Assembly (NCBI GenBank): GCA_002069885.1
Contig: MWCD01000020.1
Location: 1 to 59,104, forward strand
From: a bacterium ADurb.Bin236
GTDB taxonomy: Bacteria > UBP15 > UBA6099
DNA: 59,104 bases
Direction of reading: 5' to 3'
Below, piece after piece: positions 16,926 through 26,356 of this stretch (its first letter is position 1; each line of letters opens with the position of its first letter). The notes beneath the pieces were generated by a model. That model saw only the letters and a list, made by a program, of their open reading frames with translations. It had not been told where the DNA came from and did no database searches. Position numbers and translations under genes: made by a program.

Positions 16926-17396
16926 ATGAGCGCGGCTGATTATGTGTCTATCGGCATCATAGTGGCGTTCTGCGCGTGCGGCATTTTCTTGGGCGCCGTA
17001 CGAAGCATCATGCTTTTGCTCGGCATGATATTTGCTACTTCATTCGTTGAACGAATGGTCGATCAGGGAGCCACTCAGGGCGCGTACGTGTGGACTTTCA
17101 TAGGAATAACAGCCGCGTTTACCGTTGGCGGCTTTCTCCTATACGGCTATTCCAGAATAACTTTTATAGAATCTATGGAGGGCGTCTTCGGTTTTATCAT
17201 CGCGGGCGCGGCCGGATGGGGGATCGCGAGATTCGTCCTGTCGGTATTTTTGTACTATCTGCCGGAGTCTTCGTTCGCGATGATGATAGTTCCCGGCACT
17301 TCAATCGCTTGGGATATTTATAATGTTACGCCATGGCAAATACTGATGGGCCGCACGGAAAGCTTGAGAAATCCATCGCCCGACTTAGGGATATGA
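16926..17396 (+). CDS. CvpA-like integral membrane protein
   Basis: A 156-residue protein with four hydrophobic segments (about 7-24, 28-42, 56-78 and 88-112). It starts SAADYVSIGIIVAFCACGIFL, which resembles the CvpA layout, though I do not see a decisive family signature. The C-terminal 40 residues are soluble and lack the usual CvpA tail. GGAGG lies 6 bases before the ATG. It ends 31 bases before metK and may be cotranscribed with it. Confidence 0.5.
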   Translation: MSAADYVSIGIIVAFCACGIFLGAVRSIMLLLGMIFATSFVERMVDQGATQGAYVWTFIGITAAFTVGGFLLYGYSRITFIESMEGVFGFIIAGAAGWGIARFVLSVFLYYLPESSFAMMIVPGTSIAWDIYNVTPWQILMGRTESLRNPSPDLGI

Positions 17397-17427
17397 GCGA
17401 TAAATAAAAATAAGGAGCTGAACAACT

Positions 17428-18624
17428 GTGATGAGACATCTTTTTTCGTCGGAATCGGTAACGGAAGGCCACCCGGACAAAATATGCGATCATATTTCCG
17501 ACGCGGTGCTGGACGCGGCTCTTGCCGCCGACAAATCCAGCCGCGTGGCGTGCGAGACCGCCATAACGACCGGACTTGTCCTTGTTGCGGGCGAAATCAC
17601 CACTAAAGCCCAGTTGGACATTCCGAGCATCGCGCGCGAAACCATCCGGAAAATCGGTTACGACAACGCGGACTACGGGTTTGACTGCGACACGTGCGGC
17701 GTGATAGTCGCCGTTGACAAACAGTCGCCCGACATCGACATGGGCGTGAGCAAAGCCCTTGAAGTGCGCAGAAAAAAGACGCTCTCGAAAGAAGACCAAT
17801 ACAACCTTCAGGGAGCAGGCGATCAGGGCATGATGTTCGGATACGCCTGCAATGAAACCAATGAACTGATGCCGCTGCCGATATCTCTGGCGCAGAAGCT
17901 TTGCCTGAGAATGTCGCAAGTCCGCCGCAACGGCACAATGGGATACCTGCGCCCGGACGGCAAAAGCCAAGTCACAGTCGTTTACGAAAACGGCAAACCT
18001 GTCGCGGTGGATACAGTGATACTTTCTTCACAGCACAGCCCGGCTGTTTCGCTGTCGAAGATCGAAGCCGACATGAAGAAGTTCGTGCTGGATAAAATAA
18101 TACCCAAAAAGATGATGACGTCCGGGACGCGCCTCTTGGTAAACCCGACGGGAAGGTTCGTCGTGGGCGGCCCGATGGGAGACACGGGGCTGACAGGCCG
18201 AAAGATAATCGTGGACACATACGGCGGATACGGAAGGCACGGCGGTGGCGCGTTCTCAGGCAAGGACCCGTCGAAAGTGGACCGCTCCGGGGCTTATATG
18301 GCCAGATACGCCGCCAAGAATATCGTCGCGGCGGGCGCCGCAGACAAATGTGAAATTCAGGTCGCCTACTCCATCGGCGTGGCAAAGCCCGTGTCAGTTC
18401 ACATCGAAACATTCGGAACTGAAAAAGTCGCTGTCGAGAAGATAGAGAAAGCGGTTCTCGCGACGCTCGATTTCAGGCCCGCCGCGATAATAGACAAGCT
18501 GAACCTGCGAAGGCCGGTATACTCGAAGACCGCCTCATACGGTCACTTCGGGAGGGACGACGCGGATTTCACTTGGGAAAAAACGGACAAGGCCGCGGCT
18601 CTGAAAAAAGCTCTCGGACTCTGA
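17428..18624 (+). CDS. metK: S-adenosylmethionine synthetase
   Basis: A 398-residue enzyme that makes SAM from ATP and methionine. Family motifs are [20 protein letters not shown] at the N-terminus, [18 protein letters not shown] near 129-146 and [20 protein letters not shown] near 272-291 (K+ and phosphate site). The length is standard. The start may be GTG 17428 (10 bases from AAGGAG) or ATG 17431; the family N-terminus fits either. It is convergent with the flagellin gene, with a GC hairpin between them. Confidence 0.97.
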   Translation: MMRHLFSSESVTEGHPDKICDHISDAVLDAALAADKSSRVACETAITTGLVLVAGEITTKAQLDIPSIARETIRKIGYDNADYGFDCDTCGVIVAVDKQSPDIDMGVSKALEVRRKKTLSKEDQYNLQGAGDQGMMFGYACNETNELMPLPISLAQKLCLRMSQVRRNGTMGYLRPDGKSQVTVVYENGKPVAVDTVILSSQHSPAVSLSKIEADMKKFVLDKIIPKKMMTSGTRLLVNPTGRFVVGGPMGDTGLTGRKIIVDTYGGYGRHGGGAFSGKDPSKVDRSGAYMARYAAKNIVAAGAADKCEIQVAYSIGVAKPVSVHIETFGTEKVAVEKIEKAVLATLDFRPAAIIDKLNLRRPVYSKTASYGHFGRDDADFTWEKTDKAAALKKALGL

Positions 18625-18634
18625 TCGGGCCGAC

Positions 18635-18650
18635 CCCGGCGGGCGCCGGG
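18635..18650. terminator. GC hairpin between convergent metK and flagellin
   Basis: CCCGGC-GGGC-GCCGGG has a perfect 6-base stem in a 36-base gap between convergent genes. There is no T run, so it is a weak terminator candidate. Confidence 0.3.
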
Positions 18651-18660
18651 CGTTGCCTAA

Positions 18661-19947
18661 TTAGTTGCCTAATGACCGGTTAAGCAGTTCTAAAGCGCTT
18701 TTTGACACATTAGAATTGTAATCCAAAGCTTTTACGCTCATCTGGCTTAATATATTTGCGACAGCCAGTCTCGAAGCCTCGGAAGCTATGTCCGCGTCCT
18801 CAATGCGGGAATTGGCCGCCGACAAGTTTATGACGGACGTTTTTAGGTCGTCGAGAGCATGATTCAGCCGCCTCTCGCGCTCCCCGATCGTCGCCAGATA
18901 GTTCAACACTGTTTGGATGCCGGAGTCCAATGAGTCGATAGAAGCCGCTGCCGCTGCCGAAGACGCGGCGCTTACGGTCGCGACTCCGAGCGCGCCGCGG
19001 CGCGACTCGAAAAACTCGTGCTCAAACACATAACATTCTTTATTGTCTGCGCCTATGTGCATATTGGCCGTAGAGGCTGTGGACAAAGGAGACCACGAGT
19101 AAGAGCCCGCAAAAACCTCCCCGTAAGGCCCTACGGCGTCGTCATATCCCCACGGGGCGTCGCCTGCCTGATAAGGGACGTTCACATTGAATGTTTGGAT
19201 GTCCTCGTATGCGGTTCCTCTATACATTGACACAGTGACTGTCGCAGTTACGTTCGGGTGCATTACCCCGCCGGAGTAATAGTTGATCCAGAGTTCGTAA
19301 TCGCCGGTCAAAGCCGCTCCAGAAGCCACGTTATAGTGTTCCACCGCCGGGTCCGCCGGACCTGATGAACCGTTAGTATCGTCAACGTCTATTACTCCGT
19401 TTCCCGTCGGGTTCTGGTTGGCCCACCACGCGTGCGCTCCGTCAGGCTGAATAATATGTATGTCCAGATCCACATTGGCCACCCACCACACCACTTCGAA
19501 TTCGAGGTCGGAGCTTGTCGTGACTGGGTTGCCAAGCAGCACATGTTTGGTGTTAAATGTCGTCGTTTCCGCAATCTGGTCGACTCCGTCGATAATCGAT
19601 TTGATTTCAGAATCGATTCTGGCAAGGTCAACCGCCGAAAGAGTGGCCTCGTTAGCCGCCCTCACCGATAAGTCCCGCGCACGCTTCAGCATATCGAGGA
19701 TTTCAAGCAATGCGCCTTCCTGCGTCCTCATCAGATTGATGCCGTCCTGAATATTGGTCGCGGCGACGTTGCCGCCTCGTATCTGCGCTTCTATCCCCTT
19801 GGATATTGCCAAACCGGATGGGTCGTCAGCGCCGCGGTTTATCTTCAGACCGGATGAGAGACGCTCCATCGCCAGCCCGGAGGATATGAAACATGACCTG
19901 CTCGCCTCCAGCGCTCCCATCGCGCCTATGTTCGTGTTGATAACCAC
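18661..19947 (-). CDS. Flagellin with an inserted DUF2135/YfaP-like domain
   Basis: A 428-residue protein. Residues 1-140 are a standard flagellin N-terminus (INTNIGAMGALEASR, AMERLSSGLKINRGADDPSG, LAISKGIEAQIRGG). Residues 330-428 are the flagellin C-terminus (NLSAANSRIEDADIASE, ending SALELLNRSLGN). The variable middle (about 148-295) is replaced by a beta-sandwich-like segment with VDLDIHIIQPDGAHAWW, GVIDVDDTNGSSGPADPAVE, GDYELWINYYSGG and VTVSMYRG. This pattern resembles the YfaP/DUF2135 domain and would be displayed on the filament surface. Two Cys (19 and 305) are unusual for flagellins. The start is GTG 19947, and no ATG is available. No other flagellar genes are in the window. Confidence 0.88.
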   Translation of the reverse strand: MVINTNIGAMGALEASRSCFISSGLAMERLSSGLKINRGADDPSGLAISKGIEAQIRGGNVAATNIQDGINLMRTQEGALLEILDMLKRARDLSVRAANEATLSAVDLARIDSEIKSIIDGVDQIAETTTFNTKHVLLGNPVTTSSDLEFEVVWWVANVDLDIHIIQPDGAHAWWANQNPTGNGVIDVDDTNGSSGPADPAVEHYNVASGAALTGDYELWINYYSGGVMHPNVTATVTVSMYRGTAYEDIQTFNVNVPYQAGDAPWGYDDAVGPYGEVFAGSYSWSPLSTASTANMHIGADNKECYVFEHEFFESRRGALGVATVSAASSAAAAASIDSLDSGIQTVLNYLATIGERERRLNHALDDLKTSVINLSAANSRIEDADIASEASRLAVANILSQMSVKALDYNSNVSKSALELLNRSLGN

Positions 19948-20253
19948 TATCTGATTTCCATCCCGCTCGTTTTCTGCTCAATCCATTGCCATCCGGCAAT
20001 ACAACTGCGTTGACTAATGCGTATTCCTGAACTTGTCCGATAACCATTACATAATCGACAAAAAACCACGTTTACTTTAGACAAGACGCAAATATATATT
20101 CTTTGTCATCGCTTCCGGATTTCAGCGCAGGTTTTGCTATCATATCGATTGAAGAGACTCGAATAATAAAAACGCTTTATTTCAAGGCCTTTTAAGTGTT
20201 ATTCTTTATTGCGCGGCTCGAATGAGGCCGAAGTAAAACGCGGAGACGCTCAA
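19948..20253. other. Divergent intergenic region between flagellin and NamZ-type gene
   Basis: About 306 bases without a gene. Apart from the sigma-28-like site and the GGAG at 20242-20245, I see only AT-rich sequence and no convincing sigma-70 promoter for the rightward gene. Confidence 0.5.
20052..20079 (-). promoter_or_regulatory. Sigma-28-like (FliA) promoter of the flagellin gene
   Basis: On the minus strand TAAAGTAA (20072-20079) and GTCGATTA (20052-20059) are separated by 12 bases. The FliA consensus is TAAAGTTT-N11-GCCGATAA; each half matches 6 of 8. The predicted leader is about 98 bases. Confidence 0.45.
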
Positions 20254-21435
20254 ATGATGAGAACCGGTCTTGATACCTTTTTTAGAAACGAAGGCGCGGC
20301 GAAAAAGCTAGCCGGAGCGCGGGTAGCGCTTATTGTCAACCCCGCTTCCATTGACTCCGGTTACATCCACGCGGCGGACGTGTTTGCCGGACGCGCCACC
20401 GAGTTCGGATTCAGGCTGACCGCTCTATTCGGCCCTCAGCACGGCATAAGAGGCGAAACTCAGGACAACATGATCGAGTGGTCGGGGTTCATTGATCCCA
20501 AGCTTGGAATCCCCGCCCACAGCTTGTACGGAGAGACCCGCGAGCCGACGGATGAAATGCTTTCTGACGTGGACGTTCTGGTTTTCGACGTTCAGGACGT
20601 CGGCACGAGAGTTTACACGTTTATCTGGACGATGGCGCTGGCGATGCGCTCATGCGCTCGTCTCGGAAAGAAGTTCGTAATTCTCGACAGGCCGAATCCG
20701 ATAGGAGGGCTTGAAGTCGAGGGCGCTCCTCTCGATTCAGAATTTTCATCGTTCGTCGGGCTTCTACCCATCCCGATGCGGCACGGCATGACCACTGCAG
20801 AACTGGCGCTTATGTTCAACGCTGAATTTGGAATCGGCTGCGAGTTGGAAATCGTAAAAATGGAAGGATGGCTGCGGAACATGACCTTCGAGCAGACTGG
20901 TCTGCCGTGGGTTCTCCCCTCCCCCAATATGCCGACGCCGGACACGGCTAGGGTGTATCCGGGCGGGGTCATATTCGAAGGGACGAATGTGTCCGAAGGC
21001 AGAGGGACGACGCGGCCATTCGAGCTTGTGGGAGCGCCGTGGGCGGACGCCCGCGCGCTTGCGGAAGGACTCAACGACCGCGGGCTTTCCGGAGCGCTGT
21101 TCCGCGAATGCTGGTTCGAGCCGACTTTTCACAAATGGGCAGGCAAGCGTTGCGGAGGCGTTCAGACGCATATTATCGACGCAGCCGTGTTCCGCCCTCT
21201 TGAAGCCGCTCTCTGCCTTCTCTCCGATATCAGGGCGCAGTCCCCTTCAGAATTCGCATGGAAACAACCGCCTTACGAATACGAGCATATCAGACTGCCC
21301 ATCGATTTGATATTCGGCTCCGACTCGGTTCGCAAAGATATCGAGGCCGGGCGCGACCCGCGCGACATCGCCGCCTCTTGGCGTCAGGGCGAAGAATATT
21401 TCCGCAGGCTGCGAAAAACATATCTCTTGTATTAA
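20254..21435 (+). CDS. NamZ-type exo-beta-N-acetylmuramidase (DUF1343)
   Basis: A 393-residue protein with the full DUF1343 signature: VALIVNPASI, LTALFGPQHGIRGETQ, HSLYGETREPTDEM, VFDVQDVGTRVYTF, DRPNPIGG, SPNMPTPDTARVYPGG and FEGTNVSEGRGTTRPFE. Characterised members (NamZ) remove N-acetylmuramic acid from peptidoglycan fragments. ATG 20254 is chosen because GGAG lies 8 bases before it. No clear signal peptide is present, suggesting cytoplasmic recycling of wall fragments. No partner recycling genes adjoin it; the MFS gene that follows is on the other strand. Confidence 0.9.
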   Translation: MMRTGLDTFFRNEGAAKKLAGARVALIVNPASIDSGYIHAADVFAGRATEFGFRLTALFGPQHGIRGETQDNMIEWSGFIDPKLGIPAHSLYGETREPTDEMLSDVDVLVFDVQDVGTRVYTFIWTMALAMRSCARLGKKFVILDRPNPIGGLEVEGAPLDSEFSSFVGLLPIPMRHGMTTAELALMFNAEFGIGCELEIVKMEGWLRNMTFEQTGLPWVLPSPNMPTPDTARVYPGGVIFEGTNVSEGRGTTRPFELVGAPWADARALAEGLNDRGLSGALFRECWFEPTFHKWAGKRCGGVQTHIIDAAVFRPLEAALCLLSDIRAQSPSEFAWKQPPYEYEHIRLPIDLIFGSDSVRKDIEAGRDPRDIAASWRQGEEYFRRLRKTYLLY

Positions 21436-21512
21436 CCCGATAAATGTTTAAAGTCGTATTCCCTACCGGCGCATCCGGGATTGATAAAATCCTAATCGGT
21501 TCTTCGTTTAGG

Positions 21513-22745
21513 TTACGGGACGTTCGGTTTAGATAACGGCTTCACTGCGAGCGACATTGCGGCGGCGGCAAGGCACAAAACGGCTGCGAGCGCCATCGCG
21601 GGCGTGTAACTGCCTGTGGCTACTTTTATCTTTCCGGCGACAGTGGCGAAGATCGCCCCCACTCCCCAAGCGGTGTAAAGAGCTCCATAGTTCGCGCCGA
21701 GATTCTTAAGCCCGAAATAGTCGGCGGTTATCGCCGGAAAAAGCGAAAGGCACGAGCCGTAGTTGAAGCCGACCAAGACGACGCCAGCCATGACCGCCGC
21801 AGGCGAAGAAGACAGCTCCGACATCGCGGCGAGCGTTGCAGCCTGAAAAACAAAAACTATGAGCATCGCGCGGATGCGGCCAATCTTGTCCGACACCAAG
21901 CCGGAAACCACCCTGCCGCCCGCATTGCCCGCCGAGAGCGCGATTACCAGCGCAAATCCGATTTCCTTGATGCTTCCGACAGCCATGCTCTTTGCGAATG
22001 ATATCACCATCAGTCCGGCGCCGGCTCCGAAGAAAAACATCGTCCAAAGCAGATAGAACTGAGGGGTTTTCAACATGTCTTTCCAACAGAAATCGTCGCA
22101 TGATTCTTTTTCGCGGAAAGCTTCGTTCGATGCCCGGCGTTTTGCAGTGTCCTGAGCGGGCGGGTTCTTTAATAGTTGCGCGAAGAGTATAATCGCCACG
22201 GAAAATGCTATTCCCAAAGTCCGGAATGTTCCCTGCAAACCGAAGGATTCCGAATTCAGAAGGAATTCCGTCAGGGGGGCCACATAGACGGCGGCCATGC
22301 CGACTCCGCCGACTACTATGCCGATGACAAAACCGTGTTTTTCAGGCGGGAACCATTTGACGGCGGCGGGCGTGGTGGACGCGTAACCGAGAGCCGTGCC
22401 CGCTCCTGTTAAAACGCCGAAACCGAGAAGAAGGACAAGAAGGGGGTTGGCGCTCGAAGGGCAGAAACTGCTGACGATAAAACCGGAGCCGAAAAGCAAC
22501 CCGCCGAGGGAGGCGGCGGCTCGGGGTCCGAACCTGTCCTGAAACTTCCCTGCGGGAGCCATTAGAAGCGCGAAGACCAGACATTCAATAGTGTAAGGGA
22601 GAGCGGCGGACGCGGCATCCATCCCAAGCTCGGTTTCGAGCGCGCTCTTGATAATGCTCCACGCGTAGAGAGAGCCGAGGACGAGGTTGATGCCTGTGGC
22701 GGCGGACGCCGCCACCCGACCGTATCCGACCAATTTATTTTTCAA
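21513..22745 (-). CDS. Major facilitator superfamily transporter, OFA (oxalate/formate antiporter) type
   Basis: A 410-residue protein with about 12 membrane helices. The N-terminus INLVLGSLYAWSIIKSALE and the loop FQDRFGPRAAASLGG fit the OFA family, as does ALGYASTTPAAVKWFPPEK near 120-140. Family members exchange oxalate, formate or other monocarboxylates, and many are uncharacterised. The start is TTG 22745: an ATG 11 bases upstream reads directly into a stop, and AAGGA lies 9 bases before the TTG. Given the C1 metabolism of the host, formate or another small acid is plausible but unproven. Confidence 0.85.
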   Translation of the reverse strand: MKNKLVGYGRVAASAATGINLVLGSLYAWSIIKSALETELGMDAASAALPYTIECLVFALLMAPAGKFQDRFGPRAAASLGGLLFGSGFIVSSFCPSSANPLLVLLLGFGVLTGAGTALGYASTTPAAVKWFPPEKHGFVIGIVVGGVGMAAVYVAPLTEFLLNSESFGLQGTFRTLGIAFSVAIILFAQLLKNPPAQDTAKRRASNEAFREKESCDDFCWKDMLKTPQFYLLWTMFFFGAGAGLMVISFAKSMAVGSIKEIGFALVIALSAGNAGGRVVSGLVSDKIGRIRAMLIVFVFQAATLAAMSELSSSPAAVMAGVVLVGFNYGSCLSLFPAITADYFGLKNLGANYGALYTAWGVGAIFATVAGKIKVATGSYTPAMALAAVLCLAAAAMSLAVKPLSKPNVP

Positions 22746-22844
22746 TCAAACTCATCCTTCCGCGTCATTTCGGATTCGCATGCAAGACAGGCGCTAAAGC
22801 GCCGAAACGGGTATGTTCCTGCATCAGGAGTTTTCGCATGAGGG

Positions 22845-25800
22845 TTAGAAATTGGCCTGCAGGACGCTTTCGAGCACGTGCCCGGAGTAGCCGCGCAGAA
22901 GGTCTCTTTCGCTCTCAAAATCGGACATCCGGTAAGTCAACTTGAAAGACATTATTTTTGTCAGTTCCTTTTCCATTCCGAAATCCAGAGAGTTGTATGA
23001 TTCGCCGGAAGAGCCTGTGCGGGACTGTAACCGCCATTGTAGCCACTGGTTGAGAGTCGGGTTCGGTTTGCGGGCGGCGCGCGCTTGAAAAACCGACGTG
23101 TCGTATCCTTCCGAGGATGTCGCAGAATATGTGTCCATCTGGTATGAGACCGAATAGCTCCAGACCTGCGAGGGAACATAGTCGAGAGTGAGGTTCCAGT
23201 TGTCGGATTCAGTGGATGAAGCGCCTGAAGAGTTGTTAGAATCCGCCACCGAATTTTTAATTGAGAATCTCGCCCGATACGGTTTCTCTGCCGGGGAGAA
23301 GTCGAATTCATGCCGCGATGTGGTGTTCTTAGACGAAGATGTTTCTCCCGAATAGGAATCGGATCTGGAGAAGGACGGATTGTACGAAAGAGCGTCCGTT
23401 ATTATTATGCCGGAGGAAACCATGAGGCTCTTGGCGCCGGAAGAAGGCCCGGAGACGCTCGGAGAATCGTTCTGCATGAGCCTGATTTGAATGTTTTTCA
23501 CCCTGCCGAACTGGCGGGAGGAAATCGACAGGCTGGAGCGCTGAATCTCGCGGTCGGCGACGGTGTCGCGCGAGTCCGTGGTCGTCTGAGAATCTATGTC
23601 CGCGCCTATGGATATGAGCGGAATCGGGTCCCATTTAAGACCGAGTTTGCGAGACCTGTTTCCTGAAGTGAACTGCGCCTGAGGGCCGTCCGTGTCCACG
23701 TCGTTGGAAGCAAGCTCGGCGTTGAAGGAAAGGGTTTCCGAACTGCGCCAGTTGAAGCCGAGCCTCATGCTGACCGTTCCGGTGTCCGAGCCGTCGGGCG
23801 CGTTGTCGTTGAAGTCGGCTGTCGAATACCCAGCCGAGATATCCGCGTTTTTCAGATATGGCGCGGGCATGGCCAACGAGGCCGTAATCTTGTCCTCCTG
23901 ATTGTCCACGCGCGAAGGGCTGTAATCGTCCGTCAACTTGCGCTGGTCGAAATCGACTCTCAACTGAGAGAACATCTTCGAGGACATCGAAAGCGAATAT
24001 TTCGAGGAGCTGTTTTTTCGCGAGTGAGTGTCGAGGATGTCCAGAGCGGTGAATGTGTTCATCCAGTCGGCTGAAAGCTGAATGTTGTCGGAAACCCTCT
24101 GCGAAACGCCGTATGAAAGGCGCTTAGTCTCCATGTTGGGAGCGCCGCCGATAGGAGTGAAAAAGGTGTCTCCGGTATCGAGCGAGAACATGGCTGCCGT
24201 CGCGCCTTTGTCGAAGCGAGCGGCGAGCCGGTCGCGCGTTCCCGTTTTCAGGCCGTCTTCCATGTCGGGATTATGTTGATAGTCCGCGATGATGGTCGTT
24301 CCGGCGGGGATGAGGATTTTTATCGTTATCTCGCCGCGCTCTGTGTCGACTGTGTAGTCCGCATAATTCTTCAACACGCCTTCCTGAGATATCCTGTCGT
24401 TGAAATAAACGACCATCGTGCCCGCCACGATGTTTTTGTTCGCGGTCGGGAATGTGCATTGCCTATTCATATCCGGCCTGAAACATTCGATGTCGGCGGC
24501 GGGAGGAGAAAGGATTATTTCGTTGAGGGAGGGTATCGGGCGGGAGGAGACGTCCGCCTCGCTCATCGCGCGTTCATACTCTAGCGAGAGGCCGTCGTCC
24601 TTGTAGGCTAGCCTGAAATCGTTCATTGTGTGATCGTACTCCGACTGAAAAGCCGAGGCGTCCGGATAGTAGCGGTAGTCGATCCTGACTCGCTCGTTCG
24701 GAGAGTTCCTCGGCGTCGTGAATACCACCCTGTTAAGCCTTTCGTCCACCGTGTAGTCGTCTCCTCTGACGAGGAGCGTCGGGCAGATGGACAACTCGGC
24801 GTCCGAACAGATGTAAATATTCTCCGAGCCGGAATAGATGTAGCTCCTCGCGGGATAGCCTATGGTTCCGGTTATGTCCAGAGACAACTCTTCCTTCAGC
24901 GCCTCTCGCAGCGACGTCTGCAGGGGATAATACGAGTAGCTGACGGCGAACGTGTCCGTCGGCAGAGGCTCGTCGCGCAGAAGGAACCTGCCCTGAGCGA
25001 AGAGGATGTCTATCTCATGCGCCTGAAGCTCTCCCTGCCAGTTGTAATGAACGTTAGGCTCAAGAGTTTCGACGCCGTTTTTGACGATTGTCTCCGAGCC
25101 TCTCACGGAGTCCCAGTGGACGATATAGCCTTTGCCGACTTCGAGATACCGTCCATTGACGACGGGAACTTCGGAAGAGACTGATTCAGTCAACCTGCGC
25201 GACTCTCTGTTCGCCTGTTGTTCCAGCCGGGTGAAGCCGTAAACGAACTTGCCGTTCGCGGACTTCCTTTCCGCTGAAAAACCGACAATCGCGCCTTCGG
25301 TCAGGCTGCCCGGAAGCTTCTGCTCAAACGAAATCGTCGCGATGTCGTTGGGGCCAAGTATGCGGTTAAAAGTTATTTCGCCGAGGAATGCGTCCAGAAC
25401 GTATTCATCCGGGGAAAGCACAATCTCATTGAGTCTCACTTCAATTTTGTCCGGAACCAGATCGCGGGCGTTCAAGTCGTAAGGGCCTTTAATATTGCGG
25501 CCTGTCACTACCACGCTCTTGGTGGAGCTTTTAGCGCGGGAAGTGACGGCGGTTACGCTGTCGCGGTCCGTATTGTAGTCGATTTGGAATCCCTCGATGC
25601 TTTTAGACAGAGGCGAAAACGCGCCGCCTTTGAGGTCGGCTGTGAAATCGCCGAATGTGGCTCCGTAGTCGCCGCGTTCCAAACGAAACATCATATGGCG
25701 GTCCTGAGAGGGCATCTCGTCGAATTTGCCTTCGAGCGTAAAACCATCTCCCATTTTCGCGTCTATTGTCAGATTGGTTCCCTGTTCGATTCTTTCACCG

Positions 25801-26180
25801 AAGTTTATCAGGCCTTCGCGGGACTGGAACTCTTCGGAATTGCCGGACGATTCGTATCCCCTGAATTTCAAATATCTGAACCCGTTGATATCCAACTCCA
25901 TTTGGGGCTTGTCGTTTTTTGCGGAGTCCTCGCCGGGGAGTTGAATCGTCTGAACGGTAGAAGTTGCGGCGGAAGGCTCCATCGGTTCCGAAAACCGGGC
26001 GGATGCGCCGGGAGAAACGCCTGCGGAGTCCGCCGGGGGATTATCTTCAGAGGAGGCCGCGACGGATGCGGCAAGAAACATTGCGACGGCGAGCGTCAGC
26101 GCGCGCGCCGCGCTCTTTAATGTCCGAAATGTTTTTTTAACAGCGAGCAGTATTTTTTTCAAGCGGGCCATTCGCGCCAT
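22845..26180 (-). CDS. Large predicted outer-membrane beta-barrel protein
   Basis: The protein has 1111 residues. A long basic N-region and a hydrophobic core (ALTLAVAMFLAASVAASS, about 27-44) form a signal peptide. Residues 95-600 are rich in beta strands with repeated Asp/Gly/Tyr turns and patterns such as VRLNEIVLSPDEYVLDAF and VRIDYRYYPD. From about 660 to the end, alternating amphipathic strands with charged turns resemble a barrel. The last residues (SVLQANF) end in Phe, as in many outer-membrane proteins recognised by BamA. Two short Cys pairs (ICSDAELSIC and IECFRPDMNRQC) lie in loops. I recognise no named family. It lies 176 bases downstream of the PQQ/FlgD gene on the same strand. 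Confidence 0.7.
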   Translation of the reverse strand: MARMARLKKILLAVKKTFRTLKSAARALTLAVAMFLAASVAASSEDNPPADSAGVSPGASARFSEPMEPSAATSTVQTIQLPGEDSAKNDKPQMELDINGFRYLKFRGYESSGNSEEFQSREGLINFGERIEQGTNLTIDAKMGDGFTLEGKFDEMPSQDRHMMFRLERGDYGATFGDFTADLKGGAFSPLSKSIEGFQIDYNTDRDSVTAVTSRAKSSTKSVVVTGRNIKGPYDLNARDLVPDKIEVRLNEIVLSPDEYVLDAFLGEITFNRILGPNDIATISFEQKLPGSLTEGAIVGFSAERKSANGKFVYGFTRLEQQANRESRRLTESVSSEVPVVNGRYLEVGKGYIVHWDSVRGSETIVKNGVETLEPNVHYNWQGELQAHEIDILFAQGRFLLRDEPLPTDTFAVSYSYYPLQTSLREALKEELSLDITGTIGYPARSYIYSGSENIYICSDAELSICPTLLVRGDDYTVDERLNRVVFTTPRNSPNERVRIDYRYYPDASAFQSEYDHTMNDFRLAYKDDGLSLEYERAMSEADVSSRPIPSLNEIILSPPAADIECFRPDMNRQCTFPTANKNIVAGTMVVYFNDRISQEGVLKNYADYTVDTERGEITIKILIPAGTTIIADYQHNPDMEDGLKTGTRDRLAARFDKGATAAMFSLDTGDTFFTPIGGAPNMETKRLSYGVSQRVSDNIQLSADWMNTFTALDILDTHSRKNSSSKYSLSMSSKMFSQLRVDFDQRKLTDDYSPSRVDNQEDKITASLAMPAPYLKNADISAGYSTADFNDNAPDGSDTGTVSMRLGFNWRSSETLSFNAELASNDVDTDGPQAQFTSGNRSRKLGLKWDPIPLISIGADIDSQTTTDSRDTVADREIQRSSLSISSRQFGRVKNIQIRLMQNDSPSVSGPSSGAKSLMVSSGIIITDALSYNPSFSRSDSYSGETSSSKNTTSRHEFDFSPAEKPYRARFSIKNSVADSNNSSGASSTESDNWNLTLDYVPSQVWSYSVSYQMDTYSATSSEGYDTSVFQARAARKPNPTLNQWLQWRLQSRTGSSGESYNSLDFGMEKELTKIMSFKLTYRMSDFESERDLLRGYSGHVLESVLQANF

Positions 26181-26356
26181 GCAAGCGGAGTCTCAATTTC
26201 TATTGCTAGTCCGGATTTTTCACGAGAAAAATTCGACTCGGTCATATCCGGCGCGTGAAAACCTCGACGTATCATATTAATATAATTCAAGCGCGGCGGG
26301 AAGCGGAGAAAATACTAAACCCCATTCTCAGCCCTGCCCCGGCCCGCGCGGGGGTT

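Noticed and set aside
22790-22803. GGCGCT-AA-AGCGCC as a terminator after the outer-membrane protein gene
   Set aside because: The stem is perfect but the loop is only 2 bases and no T run follows on either strand.
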